A stretch of DNA of 64,000 nucleotides from Helianthus annuus (GCF_002127325.2 NC_035436.2:82333716-82397715), one strand, 5' to 3'. Counted from the first letter of the stretch, positions 19,812-32,984 are shown. Made by a program: numbers and translations. Notes: generated by a model not told the origin, from the sequence alone.

Positions 19812-20378
19812 CAGGCAAAATCCTGTTTTTCCATGAATGAAAGCATTAAAATGTTTTCAGAAAATCGAAAATCCATCCTTAAAAATAGCTAAAATGAATC
19901 TTTCATTAAAATCCTAAAAGTCTGCCATAACCACTGATGGGTTCAAAAAGTCTGTGCCTCTACAAAAAGTCTGTCCTCTGCTGAAAGTCATCCCCTGTTC
20001 TCATTTTCCTTGGTTAACCACTGATGGTCAAAATCAGTGGTGCATCCACTGCAGAGCTATCTACTGATGGTAAAAAGCATCCACTATCCTCCATTATCAT
20101 TACAACTGGTGTTCTCACCAGTTGTTTTCACAACCTGTACTGTTTAAAAGTACTGTCCTTCACTTCACCAGGGGATGGCATGCGGGCAGTACTTAGGGGT
20201 CAGACCTTTTGTAACTGCTGCCACGTTAGCATTCACTCTTCCTCTATAAAACCCCCTTTCAACACCCAAACAAGGTTTCACTGTCGAATTGAATTCTCAA
20301 AAATTCTCTTGTCAAAGCAGTTTCCATCACATTTCGTCAAATCTCTCCACAATCTCATCTTCGATCCTCATCTTCAAA
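19812..20378 (+). promoter_or_regulatory. Pol-ORF3 spacer with putative internal promoter
   Basis: Non-coding stretch between pol and ORF3 with repeated CCACTGATGG words and a TATAAAA box at 20245-20251. The ORF3 ATG is at 20379, about 134 bp downstream. The layout is kept in Copia-E (TATAAAA at 61714-61720, ATG at 61849). This suggests ORF3 has its own promoter; no transcript evidence is available. Confidence 0.55.
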
Positions 20379-23300
20379 ATGACAAAATCGAAATCATCCG
20401 CAAAAGCTTCAAAAGGGGCCTCTCAAAAGGCTACCTCCACCGACATCCCACACAAACCATCTCACAATCTACTGGGTCTTCTCACAAAACCCGGCAACAT
20501 CGATACATTTGATTCCATCCTCGACATACTCAACGCCTCAAAGTACAAAACTTTGTTGACCGCTAATGCACCCATTTACCTGCAAACTCAGAGAGAGTTT
20601 TGGAAAAATTGCATCCTTGAAAAACAAGGAGAAGATATCATAGCCATTAACTCTACTCTGCAGAAGAAAGCAGTCCGAATAACACCGCAATCAATATCTG
20701 AGGTCTTTCAGCTCGCTGACCAGGAAGGTAAAGATTCTTTCCCTAAAAATGAGTTAAAAACAGACTTCATTGAGAGAGGGTATGCAGACACAATGAAGAG
20801 GGATACCTTACAAAAAAGGTTTCTTCCCTTCTGCAACCAGATTTTTATTTCATACCCTTCTTAAGTGTGTTTCAAACAAAACCACCTCCTTTAATGAAAT
20901 ACCATTGAAAATTCAAAACTTGGAGTATGCTATTTTACAAGGAGAAAATCTTAACTACTCCAAGGCAATTTTCAATGATTTGGTTAAAAATGTTGAAACA
21001 AAATCTTTCGTACTGTTTCCAAGATTCTAAAGCTATTATTTTGAGAAAAAGTTCAGTAAGGATGATATTGCGGTAATAAACCATGGTGAATCTTTTCAAA
21101 TAAACAGCTTAACTGCTGAAACATTTTCAAGAATGTTAACGCCTTGTAAAACACAAGCAGAGGTGCCTGAGCAGACTTTAGCAGCAAACACTGCTCCTCA
21201 GGTATCTGCTGCTGAGCCCACTGCTCAAGGTGTCAAGGCAGCCAAACAACTGTCTTGAAACCCACACCTAAAATTACCAACAAGCCACAGAAAAAGAAAA
21301 ATCAAAACCCCCCCAAACCCATCAAAAAGGCAACTCTGGAGGATGAGATACCAGAGCAACTGCCTGTGATTGCACAAAAATCACAACAAACCACTGCTGC
21401 TACTTCCTCACAGCAGTTGGTAGAAATATCTCAACCCATACCTGAAACTCCTCCTGTCTCTTCACAAAAAGAACAGGTTGTACAAATAGGGTCACCACAT
21501 CATGAGGCTCTGGAAGCACTCGTTTCCATCCTCCACAGCCCAATACCCGGGGCAATTCCGCTTTCTAAACCCACCTTCACATCCCCAATTCCACCAAACA
21601 CCAAACTGCTGTTGGATGCAATTGATTTGAACCTAGCACAAACCAGTCCTTCTCACTCACCTGTTCATGAGAAAATACTTCAACATGAGACTGGGCTTGA
21701 TGTATCAATCTTTGCTAACCCACCAACACAACCTGAGGAGGTTACACCCCTTGAGTTACAAGTAACTCTTGGTGGTATTCCAAGTGAAGCAGCCACTACA
21801 AGTGTTGAACCTACAGGTTTACACTTGGACAGTGGTTACATCAATAAGACTTCCTTGGAGGCAATTCCTTCCATAACACCTCTGTTATCTGCTAGTGAGT
21901 TTGTATTAACCACTGGTTCAATCAAAAGTTTATCAAGTGTTGAAGGAAGAAGACCCCAGTACCAAGAAAAAGGGGCATCAGTTGTTGATGTTTGGAGTAC
22001 ACTCCCCACCTCCACTTCTGATAAAACCACTGCTAGTGGGAAATCAGATGATCCCATTAAATTGGGTGATGGTTTAAAGTACCAAGAATTGACGGAACGT
22101 GTTGAAAAATTGGACGCATCTGTTGCAGAAATTAAAGACATGCTGCAACAGTTGTTAACAATTCAAAAGGTACCATCCACTGCTGTTCCATCTCAAACAC
22201 CTGCTCTACCACCAGCAGATGTTACAAATGAGCTCTGGAACCTCTTTCAACCTTTTCTCCATCAACAATTTCAGTTGGCCGAGCACCAACATGCCAAACA
22301 TGTTCAAGGTCTCAAAAAGGCAATGGAGTCTAGGTTCAGGGATACAAACGATGACATCAAGGCTCTTAAGGCCCATTTGTTGACAACCACTGGCACTGCT
22401 CCTCCGACTGTACTTTATATTGATGACCTCCCTGCAGATAATGCCAAAAAGGGGGAGAAAACTAAGGAGTGGGTAAAGAAAGGGATTGATAATGGGCTAT
22501 ACCTTGACACAGAAAAAGATGCAATGCTCAGAGATATTCCTTTGCCAGATGGTAGTAAAAAGGTTGATGTTACCCAGAATGCACTTGATGATGCTATCAT
22601 AAGTGTAAAGAAGGATAGAGCGGCAAAGGATCTAGCAAGGTGGAATAAGGAGAAAAGAGCTTTTATAGAGCTGAATGCGCAGGGTTGTTCTGGTGAAAAG
22701 GATGATCAAAATCTGATTCCAAAAGGAAATCTTACTAGAAAAGTAAGGAAACCCAAATCCACACCATCCAGCCTTCCAAAGCACACTCCAAAACCACTGT
22801 CCAAAAGCCACAAACATCAAACCTCCATCCAAACAGTTGCTGAAACATCTGTTGTTACAACAACTGCTCCCACTCAAACACACACCACTTCAACACACAC
22901 CACTACCACTGCCTTACCACCACCATCAGTTCCTGCTCTAAAGCAGAAGACATCAGATGTTAAAACATCTGTTGTAATGACTACAGTGGTTGAAACACCA
23001 GTTGTTTCAACAGCTGTTAGTCAGTCACAAACCACTGTCACCCAAATCACTCCCACTGATCCACCCAAAACATCATCTGTCTTCCCTAAAATAAAAAGGA
23101 GAAGGGTTGTCATATCAGATGATGATTCTCCATCACCACCACCACCAAAAGCTTCAAAATCCCAAGCACTTATCACAATTCCAAAACCCATTCCTCTCTC
23201 TTCAGCTCAAATGTACAAACCCTTACCTCCTGCAGGTGTTCAATTTCCTCTTGAACTTGTAACAGTCTGAGATAAAATTAAGTCTTTCTACTATGAGGAT

Positions 23301-24378
23301 AACCCTGCCAAAAGGAGCTTACCATCGATTGAAGGATATCCCAGGCCAACAAATATTGAAGAATACTCGAAAATCAAGGCCAAGTAAGCAGAGGATATCT
23401 CAATCAAAAACAAACAAGGGAAATCTGATAGAGAGTATCAACAAAACTATCAGTTTCTACTTACACAGGTCAGAGCTTTGGAACAGTTTGCAAAAAATGT
23501 ATGTCAGCAAATCTCTGAAAAGGCAGATGAGTCCTTGAGAAAAGACTACATTCAAAATATCATGACCTACAAGACATACAAGGGGGAGAAACACATGTAC
23601 AGAAACTGGACCATTCCTGAGCTTGAAAAAGAAGTAGCCAGGATTCATGAAATGATCAAGAATAAGGTCGAGCAGACTCCCCCTGAAAAATTCAAAAGGG
23701 TTGAAGCTGATAAGGCTTTAGAGCTGAAGAGAATGAAAGAGGAGCTGATAATTGCTGAATATGGGTCAAAGAACTCTGTGTCTAAGTGGGGAGAAGCGAG
23801 GGTCAGGGCCACCTACAAAAGGTTGGAAGAGCTTAGGAAGAAAGATCCAACAGCTCCACAAAAACCTGATTACTCCAAAGCAAAGGTTTCAAAGGATCAT
23901 CAAAGCCACATCCCAAAAGAACCACTGCTCCTGCTGGTACTGCCATCTACAAAAGGAGACAAAGCCAGTTAGGTTCTGAAACAGTTCAAGATATACTTAC
24001 TGGAAATGCCATTGTGAAAAAGGGCCTTTTGTTAATGTTGAAAGAAGAATCTGAACTGGAAAAATCTGCACATACTGCTCAGCCAGTTATGAATAGGCCA
24101 GCATCACCAAACTCCTTAACAAATAAAAATCTCCCAAGAAACCCATTACGCCTAAAAATACAAGAGTGGAAAACTGATAACAGAACCACGTATTGACTAT
24201 GGTCAGGGCGGATGGCGAAGTGAAGAAATTTACAAGGGAACAAGCTCTTGGCCTAAGACTTGAAGATTTGCAGGATCTCCTTGATCTTCCACTTAGCAGG
24301 GATGATGATGATACAGATGCCTTGACTTTTGAACTACAATTCAAAGGGCAAATAAGGGAACTGTTGTTGAGGCAATAA
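20379..24378 (+). pseudogene. Copia-C ORF3 (unknown function), broken
   Basis: A third sense ORF after pol, starting MTKSKSSAKASKGASQ. The N-terminal part (to about 21150) is a folded-looking domain with FDSILDILNASKYKTLL and QREFWKNC. From memory it resembles hypothetical proteins fused to copia polyproteins in Asteraceae assemblies. A long Thr/Pro/Ser-rich, low-complexity middle (21255-23270) contains a coiled-coil-like LTERVEKLDASVAEIKDMLQ. The C-terminal part (23478-23972, 24193-24378) is Lys/Glu-rich and ends near LEDLQDLLDLPLSRDDDD. Compared with Copia-E, there is an extra A near 20815 and a lost base near 21232. Stops occur near 21030, 23270 and 23387. I see no signal peptide or membrane segment, so it does not look like an envelope protein. 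Function unknown. Confidence 0.75.
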
Positions 24379-24417
24379 AAATCTACAATAATGGAGAGTT
24401 TTGGCATTATCTGTTCC

Positions 24418-24427
24418 AGGGGGAGAT
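24418..24427 (+). other. Copia-C polypurine tract
   Basis: AGGGGGAGAT immediately before the 3' LTR. Confidence 0.85.
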
Positions 24428-25145
24428 TGTTGGGATTGAACCCTACCAAAGGAACAGATAATAAAAGCCAAAACTGGATCACAGCAGTAGATTCAGAATA
24501 AGCAGATGTTTGGTTGCAAGTCTCTCCCCTTGAAAGTGGTTTCAACATCTGCTGACCTCCTATCTGCTGATCATGTAAACTGCTGACCAAGACAAAGTCT
24601 GATTGAAGAACTAAAGCTCTGCTGCTCAATCTACTGCCCTGGTTCAAGCATTACTGATCATGACAAGAACTGCTGGGTTCACAGCAGTGGAAGGATGCAA
24701 CAGCAGTTTGAGTCTGTTTTATGTATTGAAATGTAATATCAGTAGTTAGCATAGCAGTGTTTGTATAGATCAGAGGTTAGAGTTTGTTAGGAGGTTAGAT
24801 GTCACTTTCATGGTGACGTCAGCTTTGATGCTCAGTGGTTTGCAAGTGCCTATAAATAGAACAGTACTCTGTACTGTTCTGTTTAGCTCTTTCACCATCT
24901 TCTTTCTGCACGAACAAACACTGAGCTCGGGCTGAGGGGGAGTTTGCATATCATACACGCATTGTAATCAGAGTTTAAATATAAATTTAATCATTTGATT
25001 CAGTGTTTGAAAATGTATGATTGATAGCATTTCTTCTATTTGATTGTGAAAAGTTTGCTTCCATTAAATTCCGCTGCACTACTCTTCCATTTGTTCATTT
25101 AAATTCAAACACAAATCACAATCAATCCAAACTCAGATCCTAACA
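24428..25145 (+). repeat. Copia-C 3' LTR
   Basis: 718 bp, partner of 12425-13154. It lacks 14 bp of the 5' copy near 24585 and has two extra bases near 25058. It keeps TGACGTCA, TATAAATA and the stem-loop. The GATTG duplication follows at 25146-25150. Confidence 0.96.
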
Positions 25146-28100
25146 GATTGTGACGTTTGAAAGAGTTAACTACATTGCTAAGCTGGAGAACAATCTGCTG
25201 AGTATCTCGCAGATCTGTGACAGGATGTATACCACTCACTTCAGTGACAAAGAATGTTTGATCATGAAGCCAGGATTTGTTATCCCTGAAGAATGGATTA
25301 TCATGAGGGCACCAAGAGTCAATGATCTGTACGTGTTGGATATGAGTGTAGCTACTACAACCACGGGCCAGGCTCATTGTTTTGTGTCAAAAGCAACTGA
25401 AAAAGAATCGAGATTATGGCACCGGAAAATGGGTCATATTCACCTACGAAAAATGAATCACCTGGTGCATAATGATTTAGTTTTGGGTGTTCATGTGAAA
25501 GGTTTTCATCTGGAAGGGGAGTGCATAAGCTGCATCAAAGGCAAGCAGAAGAAGAAGTCACATCCTAAAAAGCAAGTCAATTCAGTATCAAGACCTTTGG
25601 AGAGACTTCACATGGATTTGTTTGGTCCTGTGAATGTCAAAAGTATTACAGGAGATTACTACTGTCTGGTCGTTACTGATGATTATTCCAGATTTTCGTG
25701 GGTATCGTTTTTGAAGTCCAAAGATGAAACGTTTGACAGTTTGATGGCGTTGTTCAAGAAGATTGAAAATCTGTACCAAAGGCGTATCAAAAGAATCAAA
25801 AGTGATAATGGTACTGAGTTCAAGAACAACAAAATGGAAGAATTCTGTGATGAAAAAGGTATATTGCATGAGTTTAGTGCTCCGTACACTCCGCAGCAGA
25901 ATGGAGTCGCAGAACGCAAAAACAGGATGCTAATCGAAACGGCTAGAACAATGCTTGCTGATTCAAAGTTACCGATAAATTTTTGGGCAGAAGCAGTTTC
26001 CGCCGCATGCTATACGCTCAACAGAGTTCTCACTGTCAAGAGATTCAACAAAACATGCTTTGAGTTGATCAATAACCGCAAACCGAATCTGAAGTATCTC
26101 GAACCATTCGGGTCACCCTATACAGTTCTAGAGCCTTTTGGAAAGTTTGGTCCGAAGAGCATTAAAGGGATATTCATTGGTTATGCAAGTCCATTACGAC
26201 GTGTCTTCGTTCCAAGTCTGAAGCGGATTATTGAAGCTCCAAATGTTGAATGTCAAGGTTATACAATGCCGCCGCAGAATCCTGGAGATTCATGGCGTTA
26301 TCATTATGTCAAGTTGTGGGATTCGTTTGACATGATGGAAGAACAAGAAGAAGAAGAAGATTTCTTTGATGAGTTGGATATTTTGCGAGAGTATGAGTCT
26401 TCGCAGGAAAGGTTCCCAGCCGATTATTCATGGAGACCACGACAAACTTCGAACGACGATGAAGCAGGTCCAAGCAATGCTGGTGAACATGACGATGTCC
26501 AACAAGATGAAGTTGCTCAAGATAATCGAACGACAGAGAATGATAATCAAGAATCTGAGAACATGCCCGTATTTGATCATGGTGATTCAGATTCTGAGGG
26601 GGAGCAAATTCAGCTTTCGAGTCAAACAAACCCAGTTGGTGAACATGGTGCAAATCAGAATGTTACTAATCTGGAAGGTGAAGTAGATGTTCCAGGCGAA
26701 GCAATGCCACGAACTCTTTCATATCATCCAGAGGAGCTGGTTATAGGAGAACTACAATCAGGCGTTCGCACTAGACGTCAAATTGACCAAGGACTTACAT
26801 GTTTTTATTCTATAGTAGCACCTTTACAAACTGAATTTTCATTGAGTTGTTTTATTTCGCAGATCGAACCGCGAACTTACAAAGAGGCGCTTACTGAAGA
26901 TTCTTGGGTCATTGCTATGTAAGAAGAATTGAGTCAGTTTGAGAAATTGGGAGTGTGGAAGCTGGTAGATTTACCTGAAGGTCACAGGAAGATCAACACA
27001 AAATGGGTATTTAAGTGTAAGAGAGATGATCGGGGAGTAGTTGTGCGAAACAAGGCTCGACTCGTTGTTCAGGGCTTTAGTCAACATGAGGGACTTGATT
27101 TTACTGAAGTGTATGCTCCTGTGGCTCGACTAGAAGCGATCAGAATCTTCCTGGCATTTGCATCATGGAAAAACTTCAAAGTAATATCAGCTAGATGTAA
27201 AATCGGCGTTTCTCTATGGGAAGGTTAAAGAGGAGGGTTATGTCGGACAGCCGCCAGGCTTTACCGATCCAATCCACAAAAAACAAGGTCTACTTGCTAG
27301 ACAAAGCGCTGTATGGTTTACACCAGGCCCCGAGAGCTTGGTACGAGACATTGTCTCAACACCTACTAGCCAACAGCTTTATCCGAGGGAAAGTGGATGC
27401 CACTCTCTTCACCAAAGAGGTCGACAGACATCTTCTGATCGTACAGATTTACGTGGATGACATAATATTTGGGTCAACGAATGAGAAACTGTGCAAAGAT
27501 TTTGAATCTGTTATGAAGCAAAAGTTCGAAATGTCATCAATGGGGGAGATGAAATTCTTCTTGGGACTACAAGTTGATCAACTACCTGAGGGAATTTTCA
27601 TTCATCAGACAAAGTACGTTCATGATATTCTAGAGAAATTTGGAATGTCAGGTTCTACTCCAGCATCAACCCCACTAGCGACAAATCATGGGATACACCC
27701 AGATCTCACCGGAGACAGGGTAGATGAGACACTTTATCATTCCATGATCGGTTCATTGATGTATTTAACTGCTTCAAGACCCGATATCATGTACCCAACG
27801 TGCCTCGCAGCAAGATTTCAATCTAACCCGAGAGCTTCACATATGGTTATTGTGAAGAGGATATTACGCTACCTGAAAGGAACTCCAACATTGGGGTTGT
27901 GGTACCCTAGAAAAGGCGACTTTACGCTCGAAGGGTATTCCGACTCGGATTTCGGATGCTGCAAAGTCAATGCAAAATCAACAACAGCAGGATGCCAGTT
28001 CTTTGGACCTCGTCTGGTCACCTGGCAGTGTAAGAAACAACGTCTGTGGTGATATCCACATGTGAAGCGGAGCATGTGTCTGCTAGCAGTTGCTGCTCTC

Positions 28101-28492
28101 AGATCTTGTGGATCCAGCAACAGATGCGCGACTACGGTTTGCAGTTTCTTAACACACCTCTATTTGTTGATAATGAGGCCACAATAAATATAACGAAAAA
28201 TCCAGTACATCACGCTAAAACAAAACATATAGAAATTCGACATCACTTCATCCGAGATTGCTTCGAGAAGAAGTTGATACGAATTGAGAAAATCCACACT
28301 GACAATCAGAAAGCTGATTTACATACCAAAGTTTTTGATAAAACACGTTTTAAATTTCTTTTAAAACTAAATGGTATGAAGCTTCTCTCGGTGTCGGATG
28401 GCATTATTGGCGTTGATGAAGGTACTGTTGTAGATGATGATGAGAAACAATCTGCAATGGTTTGTCGATTTTTTACTTGTTTTGGTATTTAG
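25146..28492 (+). pseudogene. pol: Copia-B pol, remainder (IN-RT-RNase H), broken
   Basis: Continues Copia-B protease after the Copia-C insertion. Pre-integrase LWHRKMGHIH; integrase HMDLFGPV, KSDNGTEFKN, NGVAERKNRM; RT start KWVFKCKRDDRG and FTEVYAPVARLEAIR; YVDDIIFGSTN at about 27450; RNase H SDSDFGCCKVNAKST; STCEAEHVSAS; C-terminus ICFGI-like after a Lys/Phe-rich tail. Broken by a stop at 26920-26922, a damaged segment and frameshift at about 27185-27215 (where QMD.KSAFL is expected), and a frameshift near 28045. It pairs with gag at 8457-12154. Confidence 0.9.
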
Positions 28493-30111
28493 GGGGAGTA
28501 GATATATTTTCAGAAAATACAAAAACAGTAAAAAATTCAAAAATACAAAAACATGAGAAAATTAAAAAAATTCAAAAACAATAGAAAACTGAAAAAGAGC
28601 TTGTGTGAAAAAGGGAAAATGATAGTACATCAGTTTCACAGTTACTGTACGCTAAAGATTTGTAAAGTTTAAAAGCGTTAAACAGTCTCACTGATGATGT
28701 GTCGATAGGTTTTTACACATTTAGTAAATTTGTTCGGGATATAAACCTAAAATTCAAACTTACTTATTTCGTGGGGAATACTACTTGGATATATAGGTAA
28801 CCCCTGAAATCTCGTTTGAAAGGTCCTTCTTTCTGAAATATTAGGTCTTTATACTCAGTGATATCTGGGGTATTATTCCTGGACTTTTGCTGAATGGAAG
28901 TTCTGACCTAGTCCCCGAATAATACTTTATGCATTACTTGAAACATAGCATCGCCCTCAGCAAATTGACGAAACAATAAAATTGATAGTCATTTCTGTTG
29001 TAAAAAAGATCCTCTAAAGGGGACACACCGGAAAGACGAAGCCGTCATCTCTCTGCGTATACGGAAGTATCGACCTGAGCTCTCACGGCCCTCGCATCTA
29101 ACCCCTTACAGATATCATCTGTGGTATACTCACCTGTAAGACTGAATATTGGGATCTGGATACGGGAGTATATTCAAGAGGTGGGACACGTGAATGAGTT
29201 AAGTTCTTAAGACACCTAATTCGTATCCTGAATAGATTGAAAATTGTGTGAGAATTTAAATGGACCAGTATATCGACAATCTACATGAATTGTTTAAATC
29301 TGAGTATGAAATTAAAGCTTAACGGTACTAGTGACTTGTCCTATAACTGATATGATTCCCTAACACGCTCACCAAAAATATGTTTGTAAATAGTTTACTT
29401 TCTTTACATTCTGCATTTAAGTTTCTGTGTTTCATTTCTAGTTTAGAAACTTTATTAAAAATCCAAAAAGATTTTTCATTTCTGCTTTATTTTCCGACAA
29501 ACCAGAGTAGAAAGTTGATTGTCTGAATCTCAGAGATTGAAGCAGATGCAGGAAGTTTCTGGACTGGAGGATGAGGAGAGCTTATCTAGTTAGAATCTGA
29601 TTGTTAAAACGTTGACAACAAGTTCATTAATTTGAAACTTGTTATTTTCAGAATATGTTTGAAAATTTTTGAACTAAAATCAGTTTGATTTGTCAAAGAT
29701 CAACCAAGGTCATTAAGTTGGACTTGGTAGATTAATTGAGTAATCAGGGTCATTAACTTGGACCTGAATACTTGAGTGGATTTCTAAAGCTGATAGATTG
29801 TGATTTATTGTTGAAAATCAATAGATTGTAATGTTATATGTTTGAGAAACAGGTTATGGATTTTAAAATCCCCACGGCTAAAATAGTCAAAGTTTGAACC
29901 AGAAATTCAATTCCCAGCATTCCAAGAGAGGGAGTCTGTGAAAGGGGGAGTCAGAATTCTGGATCATCAGTCAAAGGGGAGATTGTAGATAGAGATAGGA
30001 TGAGATCGTGAACCTGTGAAGAAAGAGTTTTTACATGAGAAGACAAAGTTGGAAAGAGACAAAGACTGAAGACTCGACGCCGAAGACTTCGTCAACATCC
30101 AAGGGGGAGTC
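28493..30111 (+). other. Copia-B 3' non-coding region with multiple polypurine runs
   Basis: 1.6 kb without a gene. AGGGGGAGTA follows the pol stop (28490-28500), GGGGGAGTC recurs near 29944, GGGGAGATTG near 29978, and the final tract AGGGGGAGTC (30102-30111) abuts the LTR. 28640-29260 is the block shared with Copia-A. Repeated polypurine tracts and conserved non-coding motifs in this position have been reported for Sireviruses. Confidence 0.75.
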
Positions 30112-30579
30112 TGTTGGTGCACTGAATGTCTGTTTACTACGTCTTAATCGAGTCTTAGGTCTAGATAGGTTAGATTGGAGCTTGGATATCAAAAAGTGGT
30201 TTTAATGTTGTAATTCCGCTTGAAATGACAAATATGTCATTTCAAGCGAAATCAGTTAATCATGTAATTCCGCTCCAAATAGACATCTTGGTGATTCCGC
30301 TCGAGTGTTCATAGGGGTTCCGCTTGAGTTGTTTCAAGAGGAATCACAGGCTCTATAAATAGGTAATGTGTTCATTTCATTTGTAACGTTGGAGTGGAAT
30401 TAGGAGTCGAGGTGCTGTCGGATTTTTGTCAGAATTCATTGTATTTGACTCAGAAAAGCAGTAATAGAAAGAGATTAAAAGGATACAAGCTGTTTGACGT
30501 TGTTTACTTTGATTCCGCCTCTGTAAACAATGATGAACTGCCTTTACTGACTATTTAGGGTCACACACACGATCCAACA
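30112..30579 (+). repeat. Copia-B 3' LTR
   Basis: 468 bp, partner of 7365-7832, TATAAATA at 30354-30361. The GAAAC duplication follows at 30580-30584, after which Copia-A gag resumes on the minus strand. Confidence 0.96.
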
Positions 30580-30584
30580 GAAAC

Positions 30585-32979
30585 TCTTTGTCAGAATATA
30601 ATTTGTCAGAATCATTCAAAGTATATGCTACTTCGAATTTTTCATCATTCAAATTTGATTTTGATAACAAAAACTCTAAACTGTAAGCTCGTTTAACCGA
30701 CGGTTTTGGACTGTTGACTGACGAACTTGAACCTCCAGACTCAGACTTTGACTCAGACTCCTCATCTGTATCCAACAACTGATCGACCACCTTTTTTATT
30801 AACTCAGACTCATGATTAGTGTCAGACGATGTGAAAGTGACGTCATTGTTTTCTGGTAATTCATCGGCTATATCAGACTTCAGTTTTATATTGACTGCCT
30901 TTTGAACTTGCTCCTCATTTGGTTTTCTGGGAGAACAACCTTCCCATATCGGAGGCGGACACTTGTTATAGCTAACACTCGGTTTCTTACCAATATCTTT
31001 CTTCTTTGGTTTCTCATCCAGAAATGCTTCGAAACCTGCAACAGTTGGATAAATTCTATCAATAATATAATCAGAACTAGAATAACTCTGTAATAATCGC
31101 CTGATTCTCTCATTTTCAATTTTCTCAGTCTCCAACTCTTGTTTCAGCTTGGCACATCTTCAATGTAATGATTAATTGCTTTTTGCCTAGTCATCATTGT
31201 AGCATTCATCATCGTCAAAGCATCTTCTCTTTCAGAATTTGTCTTTCGAAGACCAGTTACTGTTCTGTTCAAAACATCATAAGACTCCTTCACGTAGTTG
31301 AGATTGAACAGTAATTGTTCCTTCATCTTCTCAAGCTCGGCCAACTTTTCGTCTTTTGCTGCACATTCCTTGCAAGATTCTAAACATTTTAAGCAAGGTT
31401 TAATTACTTCCACAATCTTTTCTGCTTCACTGATTTTCTCATCTTTAATCACCTTCTCAGTTTCAACAATCTCCTCAGCAACAATTTTAACTTCTTCATT
31501 TTGAACAGTCTCTTCTTTTTTAACAACACTTTCAGACTTCATTTGCTTTTGTTCTTTTGTTGCTCGTCTCTCCTTCAGCTTCTGCAAGCGATCTACAAAA
31601 TAAAAATGAAAGCTTTCAGGAGATAAATGACTTTTTGCAACATTAATATGTCTTTCTTCTTCATCATCATCACTGTCATCAGTTGGTGATTGATCAAACT
31701 CAATTGACTTGTCAGAACTATCATCTGAAGAACCGGAATCAGATGGTGTCTGATAAAAAACAGTTGCTTTTTCTGAACTTTCATCTGAACTTAGTGAGCT
31801 TTCATCTGATGAGACAGACTTTTCTTCTTCATTCTTCACACTAACACCAATAGCTTTCATCCACTCGGTAAACATATCTGGTTATTTCACAATTTTAGCA
31901 ATGAAAGCTTTAAACTCCCCTTTTATCCACAAACATATCCCAGCTAAAACCTCCAGGTAACCTTTCATCATCTTGATTGATTAGGCATGCTTTGCTGTCG
32001 GATGAAATGTATTTATCCCAGCTGAAATTTTCTTGATTGACTAAACACGCTCTCTTTGAAGAATCCTCTATTACTTTTCTACCATGAGCCACTTGTGGTT
32101 CTTGTTGTTGTTGTTGTTGACCAACTTGTTGATATATGGCTTTCCGGTAGTAGTCATCTTTTCCGAATGGATTCTTTGTTTCACTTGCTTCTCGATTTTT
32201 GCATTCCCTCTTGAAATGACCTTTCTCCCTGCATCGAAAACAAGTAACTTTAGATTTATCAAAACCTAAAGTAGAAACATGTGCATCCAGAAAATCATTT
32301 CTTCCTGTTATCATTTTGAATTTTTCAGCTCTACTTAAGACACTGGGTAGACACCATTTGATGTCCATTAGTTCCAATTCTTCAGCGTTTATCTAATCGT
32401 AATCCTCTTTCGTAAGCAAAGGATTCCCAATCCTCCCTGCAACCAAACCTTCATAGGATTGTAGCACAGTTGCAAGTAAAGACATGTGATCTTTTGCAAT
32501 TTCTTCAGAAAAGCTTTGACCCTCTGGAAGATTCAAAGCTATATTGCAGTGTATCACACAACCACCACCTTTTGTACTTTGAGAATGAAAACTCGAAGTT
32601 GAACTTTTTGGATTAACACTCGGGTATGATGAGAAACCACTGCTGTTGTTTGGACTTTGATCAACATTTTCAGAAGAATTTCCAGCACTAAACGCAGTTT
32701 GAATTTTTGGACTTCTTTCAATCTATTGAACATTTCCTTTGTAATACATTTTCACATCTTGTTGACCACTCGGATTATTCATCCTCGCAATCTTTTGCTG
32801 TTCAAGATCTTGACCCTCAATCTTCTTGATGAACTGAGAAATCGTCAAACCATCATATACTCCAGTGTTCTTTAAGATCATCAAGTAAGTACCTCACTCC
32901 TTTTGAGGTAAAGCGTCAGCTAACTTGTCGACCCATTCCTCTCGATCTTTGGTTATGCTTAACATTGACATGGATCGCA
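30585..32979 (-). pseudogene. Copia-A gag, central segments, broken
   Basis: Minus-strand gag between the Gypsy-D and Copia-B insertions. After the N-terminal domain comes a degraded stretch (32979-32380) with stops near 32890, 32720 and 32395. Then an open segment (32377-31910) has knuckle 1, CFRCREKGHFKREC, and a Gln run. An acidic Ser/Asp/Glu-rich and coiled-coil segment follows (31875-31144; CLKCLESCKECAAKDEK). The last segment (31135-30585) has NDVTFTSSDTNHESE, matching DVTFTSSDDD in Copia-B. There is a stop and frameshift near 31900 and another near 31140. The segment continues at 7364. Confidence 0.85.
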
Positions 32980-32984
32980 CTAAA

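Larger units (their letters stand above)
12425..25145 (+). mobile_element. Copia-C: copia element with intact pol and a third ORF
   Basis: LTRs 12425-13154 and 24428-25145 are flanked by GATTG at 12420-12424 and 25146-25150. Order: primer site, gag (broken), pol (one open frame), a spacer with a TATA box, a large third ORF (broken), polypurine tract AGGGGGAGAT at 24418-24427. The 12.7-kb length is large for copia and is due to the long gag and the 4-kb ORF3. The LTRs differ by roughly 11 substitutions plus a 14-bp deletion and a small indel. It lies in Copia-B protease and is thus the innermost layer of that branch. Copia-E at 53895 is a sister copy. Confidence 0.93.
7365..30579 (+). mobile_element. 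Copia-B: Ty1/copia retrotransposon interrupted by Copia-C
   Basis: The 468-bp LTRs (7365-7832, 30112-30579) differ at about 10 sites by eye. GAAAC duplications lie at 7360-7364 and 30580-30584. Order: primer site, hairpin-rich leader, long gag with two knuckles, protease start, the Copia-C insertion (12425-25145), remainder of pol (integrase, RT, RNase H), 1.6-kb non-coding 3' region, polypurine tract. Gag and pol both contain stops and frameshifts. The multiple AGGGGGAGT runs and tRNA-Met primer site suggest the Sirevirus lineage, by knowledge of that group. It is inserted in Copia-A gag, in the opposite orientation. Confidence 0.93.

Noticed and set aside
20379..24378. Envelope-like identity for ORF3, suggested by its position after pol
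   Set aside because: No signal peptide, transmembrane segment or furin-like site is visible; position alone is not enough.
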